Shown: piece after piece, positions 1 through 7,323 of the stretch | Position numbering within the stretch: position 1 is the stretch's first letter | Layout of the letters: every line of letters starts with the position of its first letter | The notes under the pieces: generated by a model | The model's input: only the letters and a program-made list of their open reading frames with translations | Database searches by the model: none | Told to the model about the DNA's origin: nothing | Translations under genes and position numbers: made by a program | From: Pseudomonadota bacterium | GTDB lineage: Bacteria > Pseudomonadota > Alphaproteobacteria > Rhizobiales > Xanthobacteraceae | NCBI GenBank assembly: GCA_023390695.1 | Contig: JAEWCJ010000374.1 | Location: 1-17,284, forward strand | Length of the DNA: 17,284 nt | Direction: 5' to 3'

Positions 1-1
1 G

Positions 2-1105
2 GGCGCCCCGCGCCCCCGTCTTGGCAACGCGATCGACGAAGCCGTCGGCAAGGTTTTGTCGCATTGCCAGTTCCTGATGGGGCCGGAGGTCATCGAATTC
101 GAGAAGCGGCTGGCGGCGTTTTGCGGCGCCAAACATGCGGTCTCGTGCTCGAGCGGCACCGATGCGCTGGTGATGGTGCTGATGGCGAAGGGCATCGGTC
201 CCGGCGACGCGGTGTTCTGCCCGGCCTTCACCTTCTGCGCGACCGCGGAAGCGGCGGCCTTGCTCGGGGCGACGCCGGTCTTCGTCGACGTGCACGCCGA
301 CACGTTCAACATGGATGTGGCCAGCCTGAAGAAGGCGATCACCACGGCAAAGGCGAATGGCCTGAAGCCGAAGGCGGTGATCCCGGTCGATCTGTTCGGG
401 CTGCCGGCCGATCACGATGCGATTGCTGACGTCGCGAAATCCGAAAATCTCTTCATTCTCGACGACGCGGCGCAAGGCTTCGGCGGCCTCTACAAGGGCC
501 GCAAGATCGGCACGCTAGGTCATGCCACCGCCACCAGCTTCTTCCCGGCCAAGCCGCTTGGCTGCTACGGCGACGGCGGCGCGATCCTGACCGATGACGA
601 CGAATTGCTGGCGCTGCTCAAGAGCGTGCGCGTGCATGGCAGCGGCGCCGACAAATACGACAATGTGCGGATCGGGTTGACCGCGCGGCTCGATACCGTG
701 CAGGCGGCCGTGCTGATTGAGAAGCTCAATATTTTTCCGGACGAGATTGAGACCCGCAACCGCGTTGCGACGCGCTATTCGCAAGCGCTCGCCGACGTCG
801 CCATCGTGCCGGTCGTCCCGGCGGATTATCTCTCGGTCTGGGCGCAATACACGATCCGGCTGAAGCCGGGCCTACGCGACGGTTTTGCCAAGGCCCTGTC
901 GGCTGAGGGTGTGCCCACCGCCGTCTACTATCCCAAGCCGCTGCATCGCCAGACCGCCTACGGCCATTATCCGGTGGCGGAGGGTGGTCTGCCGGTCACC
1001 GACCGTCTCGCCGAGGAGGTCATCAGCCTGCCGATGCACGCTTATCTCGACGATGCGACCCAGGACCGGATCATCGCGGCAGTGCGCCGCGCGCTTGGAA
1101 AATAG
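2..1105 (+). CDS. DegT/DnrJ/EryC1/StrS family PLP-dependent sugar aminotransferase (5' end cut by the window)
   Basis: A PLP-dependent aminotransferase of the family that aminates keto-sugar nucleotides for surface polysaccharides or similar glycans; the exact sugar cannot be told from sequence. The frame is open to the window edge, and residues encoded before the TTG at 56 (RLGNAIDEAVGKVLSH) match the family's N-terminal helix, so the true start lies outside and that TTG is internal. Family features seen: GPEVIEFEKRLAAFCGAKHA, SCSSGTDAL (phosphate-binding loop), DPF-type pocket region AFTFCATAEA, DDAAQGFGG (Asp contacting the PLP ring), and SFFPAKPLG with the Schiff-base lysine codon at 551-553, followed by GDGGAI. 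The C-terminal part (AVYYPKPLH, LPMHAYL) is complete and ends in TAG. About 368 residues are visible, near full family length, so perhaps ten residues are missing. It lies upstream of murJ on the same strand, with a 140-nt gap holding a hairpin. Confidence 0.93.
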   Translation, partial: GAPRPRLGNAIDEAVGKVLSHCQFLMGPEVIEFEKRLAAFCGAKHAVSCSSGTDALVMVLMAKGIGPGDAVFCPAFTFCATAEAAALLGATPVFVDVHADTFNMDVASLKKAITTAKANGLKPKAVIPVDLFGLPADHDAIADVAKSENLFILDDAAQGFGGLYKGRKIGTLGHATATSFFPAKPLGCYGDGGAILTDDDELLALLKSVRVHGSGADKYDNVRIGLTARLDTVQAAVLIEKLNIFPDEIETRNRVATRYSQALADVAIVPVVPADYLSVWAQYTIRLKPGLRDGFAKALSAEGVPTAVYYPKPLHRQTAYGHYPVAEGGLPVTDRLAEEVISLPMHAYLDDATQDRIIAAVRRALGK

Positions 1106-1130
1106 CTGCGGCCTTTTATAGTGCTCTTCC

Positions 1131-1159
1131 CGTATGCCCGGCCTTGTGCCGGGCATACG
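1131..1159. repeat. Perfect 12-bp intergenic palindrome with CTTGT loop (possible terminator)
   Basis: The arms CGTATGCCCGGC (1131-1142) and GCCGGGCATACG (1148-1159) are exact reverse complements around the loop CTTGT. It starts 26 nt after the aminotransferase stop codon. No T-run follows, so it is not a textbook intrinsic terminator, though it could still stop or stabilise the transcript. A second palindrome at 16226-16258 has the same loop in the opposite orientation (ACAAG), which suggests a dispersed family. Confidence 0.7.
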
Positions 1160-1245
1160 CATATTGGAATAACGCAAGCTCCAGTAGGTTTTGGCGAGAC
1201 GAGCCCATAGGCTGATCGCCAGCCGAGTCGAACGATGGATCATTC

Positions 1246-2772
1246 GTGATCGGGCGCATCTTTACCGTCGGTGGCTTCACGCTCCTGTCGCGCATCACCG
1301 GCTTTGCGCGCGACGTGATGCTGGCGGCCGTGCTCGGCGCGGGCCCCATCGCCGACGCCTTCTTCGTTGCCTTGCGCTTGCCCAATCATTTCCGGGCGAT
1401 CTTTGCGGAAGGCGCGTTCAACGCCGCGTTCGTGCCGGCCTATGCGCGCATTCGCGAGCAGGGGGGGGCAGATCCCGCGCGTCTGTTCGGCGACCGCATC
1501 TTCACCATGCTGTTTGCGACGCAGGTCGTCCTGCTTGTCGTCGCGCTCGCCTTCATGCCGCAGGTGGTCTCGCTGCTGGCGCCCGGCTTTAATGAGGATC
1601 CCACGCGCTATGCGCTGGCGGTCGAACTCACGCGCATTACCTTCCCGTATCTGTTGTTGATCACGCTGGTGACCCTCTATGGCGGCATTCTCAACGCCGT
1701 CCATCGCTTCGCCGCCGCGGCGGCCGCGCCGATCCTGCTCAATCTGTCGATGATCGTGGCGCTGGCGCTGGCGGCATTCTTTCCGACGGCGGGACACGCG
1801 GCGGCCTGGGGCGTTCTGATTGCGGGCGTGCTCGAAGCCTTGCTGCTGATGGGGGCTGCGCGCCGCGCCGAGGTTTTTGCCTGGTTTCGCAAGCCGACGC
1901 TCGACAAGGACATCAAGACATTTTTCCGTGCGCTCGGACCCGCCACGGTGGGATCGGCGGGAGTGCAACTCGCCTTGTTCGCAGATACCGTGATCGCCAG
2001 CTTCCTGGTCACGGGTGCGGTCTCCGCGCTCTATTACGCAGACCGCCTCAATCAACTGCCGATCGGCGTGATTGGTATCGCGGTAGGCACCGTGCTGCTG
2101 CCCGACATGGCGCGGCGCATCGCCGCCGGAGACGAGACCGGCGCGCGGCATGTGCAAAACCGGGCCATCGAGTTGACGCTGCTGCTGTCCATTCCGTGTC
2201 TGGTGGCATTTCTGATCTTGCCCGATCTGATCATGCGCGCATTGTTCCTGCGCGGTGCCTTCACCGCGGCGGACGCGTCGGCCGCAGGTGCGACACTGGC
2301 GGCTTACGCGATCGGGCTGTTTCCCTTCGTGCTGATCCGCAGCATGACCGCCACATTCTTCGCGCGGGGCGATACGGCGACACCGGTGAAGGCGTCGCTC
2401 ACCGCCGCCGCGATCAATATCGCCTTCAAGGTGCTGCTGATGGGGCCGCTCGCGCAGGTTGGGCTGGCGCTCGCCACCGCGATCGGGGCTTGGGTCAATC
2501 TCGGCCTGGTCGGCTGGTTTGCCTGGCGAGCCGGGCTGATCGGGTGGGACGAGCGTCTCAGGCGGTCGCTGGTCCGTCTGGGGATCGCAGGGCTGGGATT
2601 GGCGATTCTGCTGCTTTTTGCGGCACAGCCGGTGGCGAGCCTGTTTGCCGCCATGCCCGCCCTCCGCGACGAAACCACGCTGGCTGCCCTGGCGTTGGCG
2701 TCAGGCGTGGCTTATGCCCTGGCCATCCTGCTTTTGCTGGGCCGCCAATGGCTTGCGGGCTTCCGGCATTAG
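1246..2772 (+). CDS. murJ: Lipid II flippase MurJ (MviN), 508 aa
   Basis: Inner-membrane flippase of the MOP superfamily that moves lipid II outward for peptidoglycan synthesis. The 508-residue length and many hydrophobic segments fit the 14-helix family. The N-terminus (TLLSRITGFARD, ADAFFVALRLPN, FAEGAFNAAFVPAY) is the MurJ signature. Residues equivalent to those needed in E. coli MurJ are present: R16, R22, D37, R50 and R267 (in YYADRLNQLP). The start is GTG at 1246, because MIGRIFTVGGFTLLSR aligns with family N-termini and the ATG at 1235 opens only a four-codon frame. That frame (MDHS) ends in a TGA overlapping the GTG, so coupling is possible; no strong Shine-Dalgarno is visible. An 8-G run at 1461-1468 codes Gln-Gly-Gly and is the only odd composition seen. 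Confidence 0.96.
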   Translation: MIGRIFTVGGFTLLSRITGFARDVMLAAVLGAGPIADAFFVALRLPNHFRAIFAEGAFNAAFVPAYARIREQGGADPARLFGDRIFTMLFATQVVLLVVALAFMPQVVSLLAPGFNEDPTRYALAVELTRITFPYLLLITLVTLYGGILNAVHRFAAAAAAPILLNLSMIVALALAAFFPTAGHAAAWGVLIAGVLEALLLMGAARRAEVFAWFRKPTLDKDIKTFFRALGPATVGSAGVQLALFADTVIASFLVTGAVSALYYADRLNQLPIGVIGIAVGTVLLPDMARRIAAGDETGARHVQNRAIELTLLLSIPCLVAFLILPDLIMRALFLRGAFTAADASAAGATLAAYAIGLFPFVLIRSMTATFFARGDTATPVKASLTAAAINIAFKVLLMGPLAQVGLALATAIGAWVNLGLVGWFAWRAGLIGWDERLRRSLVRLGIAGLGLAILLLFAAQPVASLFAAMPALRDETTLAALALASGVAYALAILLLLGRQWLAGFRH

Positions 2773-2946
2773 GCATTGCAAAAAGACTTTGCGGCCGGAG
2801 GTGTCATCAGACCTTGGGCGACATGGACAGCCCGCCCCCGGATCGTTATCTGGTGCCCCGCTGCACAGGAACCGTGTGGGCGTCAATGCGCTCCCGCGCA
2901 GCTTCTGACAATTGACGCTCGACGCAGGAATTGGTCTCGGCCCGCC
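2773..2946. other. 174-nt intergenic region before the RND genes
   Basis: The gap between murJ and the adaptor probably holds the promoter of the efflux genes. The reading frame stays open upstream of 2947, but those residues resemble no adaptor N-terminus and end directly before a good lipoprotein signal, so I treat them as noncoding. The main structure is the long-spaced inverted repeat listed separately. I could not settle on a convincing -35/-10 pair. Confidence 0.5.
2880..2918. promoter_or_regulatory. Inverted repeat GCGTCAAT-N23-ATTGACGC, candidate operator
   Basis: Half-sites at 2880-2887 and 2911-2918 are exact 8-bp reverse complements with 23 nt between them, so their centres are 31 bp apart, near three helical turns. 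The right arm contains TTGACG, a good match to a -35 hexamer, though no clear -10 lies 16-18 nt beyond. The site sits 29 nt upstream of the adaptor ATG. RND operons are often controlled by TetR- or MarR-type repressors, but none is encoded beside it here. Function is inferred from symmetry and position only. Confidence 0.3.
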
Positions 2947-4125
2947 ATGACAATTGCCATTCAACGCCCCGCCGTAATTGCCGGCCTTGCCGCCGCGCTT
3001 CTGTTGTCCGCTTGCGGCGACAGCCAACAGCAGCAGCAGGCGGCTCCCCCTCCGCCTGCCGTCACGGTGGCGACGCCGGTCAAGCGCGCAATCGTCGATT
3101 ATGACGAATATGTCGGGCGGTTCGTTGCCGTGAATTCGGTCGAGGTGCGCGCACGCGTCTCCGGCTACCTCGACAAGGTGCACTTCACCGACGGCCAGAT
3201 GGTCAAGGAGGGCGAGCTCCTCTTCACGATCGACAAGCGTCCATTCCAGACCGCGCTGGATCAGGCGAAAGCCAATCTGGAGCGGGCGCGCGCCGATCTG
3301 GCTTTCGCCGAGAACGACCTTGAACGTGCGTCGCAACTGGTGCGCGACAAGACCATCACCCAGCAGGTGTTCGATCAGCGCACGCAGGTCAAGCGTGTCG
3401 CGGAAGCATCGGTCGCCGCGCAGGAAGCCGCGGTGCGGCAGGCGCAGCTCGATCTCGAATTCACCGAATTGCGTGCGCCCGTGAGCGGCCGGATCGGCGA
3501 CCGCCGCGTGTCGCCCGGCAACCTGGTGACCGGCGGTACGACCGGGACGACGACATTGCTGGCGACCATCGTATCGACCGATCCGATCCGTTTCGAATTC
3601 ACCTTCGATGAAACATCCTATCTTCGCTACGAGCGACTGGCGGCAGACACGACGGATCTCGCAACGCGCGGAGGTTCGTCGCCGGTCCGGCTGAAGCTGA
3701 TCGACGAAAAGGATTTCCAGCACGTCGGCCGCATGGACTTTATCGATAACGTCATCGACAAGTCGACCGGCACGATCCGCGGCCGCGCGGTCTTCGCCAA
3801 CGCCGCCAATATCTTCACGCCGGGCATGTTCGGCCGCGTGCAGGTGCCGGGTTCGGCGCGCTATGAGGCTTTGGTGATCCCGGATTCGGCGATCGGCAGC
3901 GAGCAGGCTAGGAAGTTCGTGTATGTGGTCCGGCCGGACGATACGGTGGCCCAGAAATACGTGACGCTTGGTGCGTTGTCGGAAGGAGACCGCGTGATCA
4001 CCAGCGGTCTTGAGCCGAACGACCGCGTCGTCATCAACGGTCTGATGCGGGTGCGGCCCGGCGCGAAGGTGACGCCGCAGACCAATGGCGCCGCGCCGGC
4101 AACCGAAGCCTCGGCGACGAAATAG
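2947..4125 (+). CDS. RND efflux periplasmic adaptor (membrane fusion protein), lipoprotein, 392 aa
   Basis: Periplasmic adaptor of the AcrA/MexA type that links an RND pump to an outer-membrane channel. I chose the ATG at 2947 because it gives a lipoprotein signal: a hydrophobic stretch ending LLLSAC, with the lipidated cysteine at residue 23, then a Gln/Pro-rich linker. Domains in order: first half of the lipoyl/barrel-sandwich at about 65-98 (VEVRARVSGYLDKV, GELLFTID); alpha-hairpin coiled coil at about 100-172 (DQAKANLERARADLAFAEND); second lipoyl half at about 174-195 (LRAPVSGRIGDRRVSPGNLV); then the beta-barrel and membrane-proximal domains. The stop codon lies 9 nt before the permease start, so the two are surely co-transcribed. 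No TolC-type gene follows, so the channel must be encoded elsewhere. Substrate unknown. Confidence 0.94.
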   Translation: MTIAIQRPAVIAGLAAALLLSACGDSQQQQQAAPPPPAVTVATPVKRAIVDYDEYVGRFVAVNSVEVRARVSGYLDKVHFTDGQMVKEGELLFTIDKRPFQTALDQAKANLERARADLAFAENDLERASQLVRDKTITQQVFDQRTQVKRVAEASVAAQEAAVRQAQLDLEFTELRAPVSGRIGDRRVSPGNLVTGGTTGTTTLLATIVSTDPIRFEFTFDETSYLRYERLAADTTDLATRGGSSPVRLKLIDEKDFQHVGRMDFIDNVIDKSTGTIRGRAVFANAANIFTPGMFGRVQVPGSARYEALVIPDSAIGSEQARKFVYVVRPDDTVAQKYVTLGALSEGDRVITSGLEPNDRVVINGLMRVRPGAKVTPQTNGAAPATEASATK

Positions 4126-4134
4126 GTCTGCATC

Positions 4135-7100
4135 ATGCGCATTTCCCACTTCTTCATCGACCGGCCGATCTTCGCGTCGGTCATATCGATCGTCTTTATC
4201 ATTGTCGGTGCGGTGGCGTTCCAGCGCCTGCCGGTCGCGCAATATCCGGACATTGCGCCGCCGATCATCAACGTCACCGGCCAGTATCCCGGCGCCAGCG
4301 CGGAGACGGTGGCCGAGACGGTGGTCGCGCCGATCGAACAGCAGGTCAACGGCGTCGAAGGGATGCTCTACATCTCCTCGAACTCGACCGCCGACGGCCG
4401 TTTCTCGATTTCGGTGACATTCGATCTCGGCGTGAACTTGGATATCGCCCAGGTGCAGGTGCAGAATCGCGTCTCGACGGCGACGCCGCGCCTGCCACAG
4501 GCGGTGCAGCAGATCGGCGTGACGGTGGCGAAAAGCTCGCCCGACATTCTGGCGCTGGTCAACCTGATCTCGCCCGACAAGTCCCGCGATACGATCTATC
4601 TGACCAATTACGCCAACCTGCAGATCAAGGACGTGCTGACACGTCTCGATGGCGTCGGCTCCATCACCGTGTTCGGTGCCCGCGACTTCGCGATGCAGGT
4701 CTGGCTGGACCCCAACCGCCTGCAGTCCCTCAATCTGACGGCGCAGAACGTCACGGCGGCCCTGCAGGGGCAGAATATCCAGGTGGCCTCCGGCGTCCTC
4801 AACCAGCCACCGGCCCCCGACCAACTGGCCTTCCAGGTCGCCGTGCAGACCCTGGGGCGCCTGTCCGACCCGGCGGAGTTTGCGAACATCGTCATCAAGC
4901 AGACGCCCGACGCTGTGGTCCGCCTGAAGGACGTCGCGCGCGTCGAGCTGACCGGTCAGGATTATTCGTCCGCCTCCTATCTGAACAAGGACGAGTCGGT
5001 GGCGATTGCCGTGTTCCAGCGGCCGGGATCGAACGCGCTGGCGACCGGCGACGCGGTGCGGGCGACGGTCGCGGAACTGGCGAAGAGCTTCCCGGAAGGT
5101 CTGGAATACCGGATCATCTACGATCCGACCCAGTTCATCCGCCAGTCGGTGGAAGCCGTGATCGAAACGATTTTCGAGGCGGTCATTCTCGTCGTTCTGG
5201 TGATCGTGCTGTTCCTGCAGACCTGGCGCGCCGCGGTGATTCCCATCGTGGCGATCCCGGTGTCGCTGATCGGCACGTTCTTCCTGATGAGCCTGTTCGG
5301 CTTCACGCTCAACAATCTCTCGCTCTTCGGTCTGGTATTGGCCATCGGCATCGTGGTCGACGACGCGATCGTCGTGGTGGAGAATGTCGAGCGCAATATC
5401 GAACGCGGATTGAGCCCGCGCGAGGCGGCGATCCGCTCCATGGACGAGGTTGGCGGCGCGCTGATCGCAATCGCGCTGGTGCTCTGCGCGGTCTTCGTCC
5501 CGGCCGCCTTCATCACCGGCATTTCCGGACAGTTCTATCGGCAATTCGCGCTGACGATCGCCGGCGCAACCGTTATCTCGCTGCTCGTGTCGCTGACATT
5601 GTCCCCGGCGATGTGCGCGCTGCTGCTGAAGCCGCACAGCACCTCGCATGACGAGCGATGGTGGCAGAAGCCGTTCCGCGGATTTTTCCGGCTGTTCAAT
5701 GCCGGGTTCGGCTGGCTGTCCTCGCGATACGGCTGGCTGACCAAGCGGACCGTGCGGCTCGCGACGCTGATGCTTGCGCTCTATGCGGTGATCATCGGAT
5801 TCGGCCTCAATGAATTCCGCAAGGCGCCGCAGGGCTTCATCCCGCAGCAGGATCGCGGCTTCCTGATCGTCGCTGTGCAATTGCCGCCGGGTGCGTCGCT
5901 CGAGCGCACCGACAAGGTGATGAAACGCGCCGCCGAGATGGCGCTGGAGACGCCGGGCATCAGCAATGTCATCAACATTGTCGGATTCTCCGGTGCGACC
6001 TTCACCAATGCGCCGAATGCCGGCGCGATCTTCGTCATTCTCGATTCCTTCGAGGAACGCGCCAAGCACCCGGCGCAGACCGCGGCGGGTCTCCAGGGTG
6101 CCCTGTTCGGCAAATACGCCGCCATCCAGGAAGGTCTCGTTCTGGTGATCCAGCCGCCGCCCGTGCAGGGCATCGGCAATGCCGGCGGCTTCCGCATGAT
6201 GGTGGAGGACCGCGGCGGCCGCGGCCCGCAGGCCCTGCAGGAGGCGGTCGGCGCGATGATGGGACGTGCCGCGCAGACGCCGGGGCTTGCACAGGTGTTC
6301 TCGCTGTTCGAGGTCTCGACGCCGCAGCTCTATCTCGATATCGACCGCACCAAGGCGCAATTGCTGGGCGTCAATCTGCCGGACGTGTTCAACACGCTGC
6401 AGGTCAATATCGGTTCGGCCTATATCAACGACTTCAACCTGTTCGGCCGCACTTTCCGTGTACAGGCGCAGGCGGAAGCGCCGTTCCGCATGGAGCCGAA
6501 GGACATCCTGAATCTGCGCGTTCGCAACGCCACCGGCGAAACCGTGCCGATCGGCTCGTTCACGACGGTGCGCGACATTACCGGACCTTACCGTGTGCCC
6601 CGCTACAACATCTATCCGGCGGCGGAACTCGACGGTGCGGCGGCGCCGGGTTACTCGCAGGGGCAGGGAATCCAGATCATGGAGAAGCTGGCGGCGGAAA
6701 CACTGCCGGATGGCTTCGCCTATGAATGGACGACGCTTGCCTATCAGCAGATCAAGGCCGGCAACACGGCGATCTTCGACTTCGCCTTGGCTGTCGTCTT
6801 CGTGTTACTGGTGCTTGCGGCGCAGTATGAAAGTCTCACGCTGCCGCTGGCGGTGATCCTGATCGTGCCGATGTGTCTGATCGCGTCCGTCACCGGTGTG
6901 GTGCTGCGCGGGCAGGACAACAATATCCTGACCCAGGTCGGATTCATCGTGCTCATAGGTCTAGCCGCCAAGAACGCCATCCTGATCGTCGAATTCGCCA
7001 AGCAACTGGAGGAGCAGGGACGGGATCGCTTCCAGGCCGCGGCGGAAGCGGCGGAGCTGCGGTTGCGGCCGATTCTGATGACCTCGCTCGCCTTCATTCT

Positions 7101-7302
7101 GGGCGTGCTGCCGCTGGCTATCGCCATCGGCGCAGGCGCGGAATTGCGTCAGGCGCTTGGCACGGCGGTTGTTTCAGGCATGATCGGGGTCACGGTGTTC
7201 GGCCTGATCTTCACTCCGGCGTTCTACATCATGGTGCGCTGGCTGGAGGACAAGTTGCTGCGCAAGGAGCGGCACGTGGCCGAAACCGGAACTCAATCCT
7301 GA
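4135..7302 (+). CDS. RND multidrug efflux permease, HAE1 (AcrB/MexB) family, 1055 aa
   Basis: Inner-membrane proton-driven efflux pump. Its length is typical of the HAE1 group, and it opens with the family signature FFIDRPIFASVISI and LPVAQYPDIAPP. Helix 4 carries the proton-relay aspartates D409 and D410 in GIVVDDAIVVVENVERN, and helix 10 carries K946 in GLAAKNAILIVEFAKQL, equivalent to AcrB D407, D408 and K940. The duplicated layout is clear: helix 1, a large periplasmic loop, helices 2-6, helix 7 near LATLMLALYAVIIGFG, a second loop, and helices 8-12. These residues argue for hydrophobic or amphiphilic drug substrates rather than metals (HME group). The preceding gene is its adaptor, and the molybdenum hydroxylase gene starts 21 nt after its stop. 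Exact substrates cannot be inferred. Confidence 0.96.
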   Translation: MRISHFFIDRPIFASVISIVFIIVGAVAFQRLPVAQYPDIAPPIINVTGQYPGASAETVAETVVAPIEQQVNGVEGMLYISSNSTADGRFSISVTFDLGVNLDIAQVQVQNRVSTATPRLPQAVQQIGVTVAKSSPDILALVNLISPDKSRDTIYLTNYANLQIKDVLTRLDGVGSITVFGARDFAMQVWLDPNRLQSLNLTAQNVTAALQGQNIQVASGVLNQPPAPDQLAFQVAVQTLGRLSDPAEFANIVIKQTPDAVVRLKDVARVELTGQDYSSASYLNKDESVAIAVFQRPGSNALATGDAVRATVAELAKSFPEGLEYRIIYDPTQFIRQSVEAVIETIFEAVILVVLVIVLFLQTWRAAVIPIVAIPVSLIGTFFLMSLFGFTLNNLSLFGLVLAIGIVVDDAIVVVENVERNIERGLSPREAAIRSMDEVGGALIAIALVLCAVFVPAAFITGISGQFYRQFALTIAGATVISLLVSLTLSPAMCALLLKPHSTSHDERWWQKPFRGFFRLFNAGFGWLSSRYGWLTKRTVRLATLMLALYAVIIGFGLNEFRKAPQGFIPQQDRGFLIVAVQLPPGASLERTDKVMKRAAEMALETPGISNVINIVGFSGATFTNAPNAGAIFVILDSFEERAKHPAQTAAGLQGALFGKYAAIQEGLVLVIQPPPVQGIGNAGGFRMMVEDRGGRGPQALQEAVGAMMGRAAQTPGLAQVFSLFEVSTPQLYLDIDRTKAQLLGVNLPDVFNTLQVNIGSAYINDFNLFGRTFRVQAQAEAPFRMEPKDILNLRVRNATGETVPIGSFTTVRDITGPYRVPRYNIYPAAELDGAAAPGYSQGQGIQIMEKLAAETLPDGFAYEWTTLAYQQIKAGNTAIFDFALAVVFVLLVLAAQYESLTLPLAVILIVPMCLIASVTGVVLRGQDNNILTQVGFIVLIGLAAKNAILIVEFAKQLEEQGRDRFQAAAEAAELRLRPILMTSLAFILGVLPLAIAIGAGAELRQALGTAVVSGMIGVTVFGLIFTPAFYIMVRWLEDKLLRKERHVAETGTQS

Positions 7303-7323
7303 TCGAGAGGCAATACTGCGGTC

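Noticed and set aside
2776..2946. N-terminal extension of the RND adaptor
   Set aside because: The added residues match no adaptor and would bury the lipoprotein signal whose cysteine is at residue 23 from the 2947 start.
2701..6360. A 1219-codon open frame on the minus strand across the RND genes
   Set aside because: It lies antisense to two well-supported proteins, its translation is rich in Arg/His/Asp with no recognisable domain, and it follows from strong G/C at third positions on the other strand.
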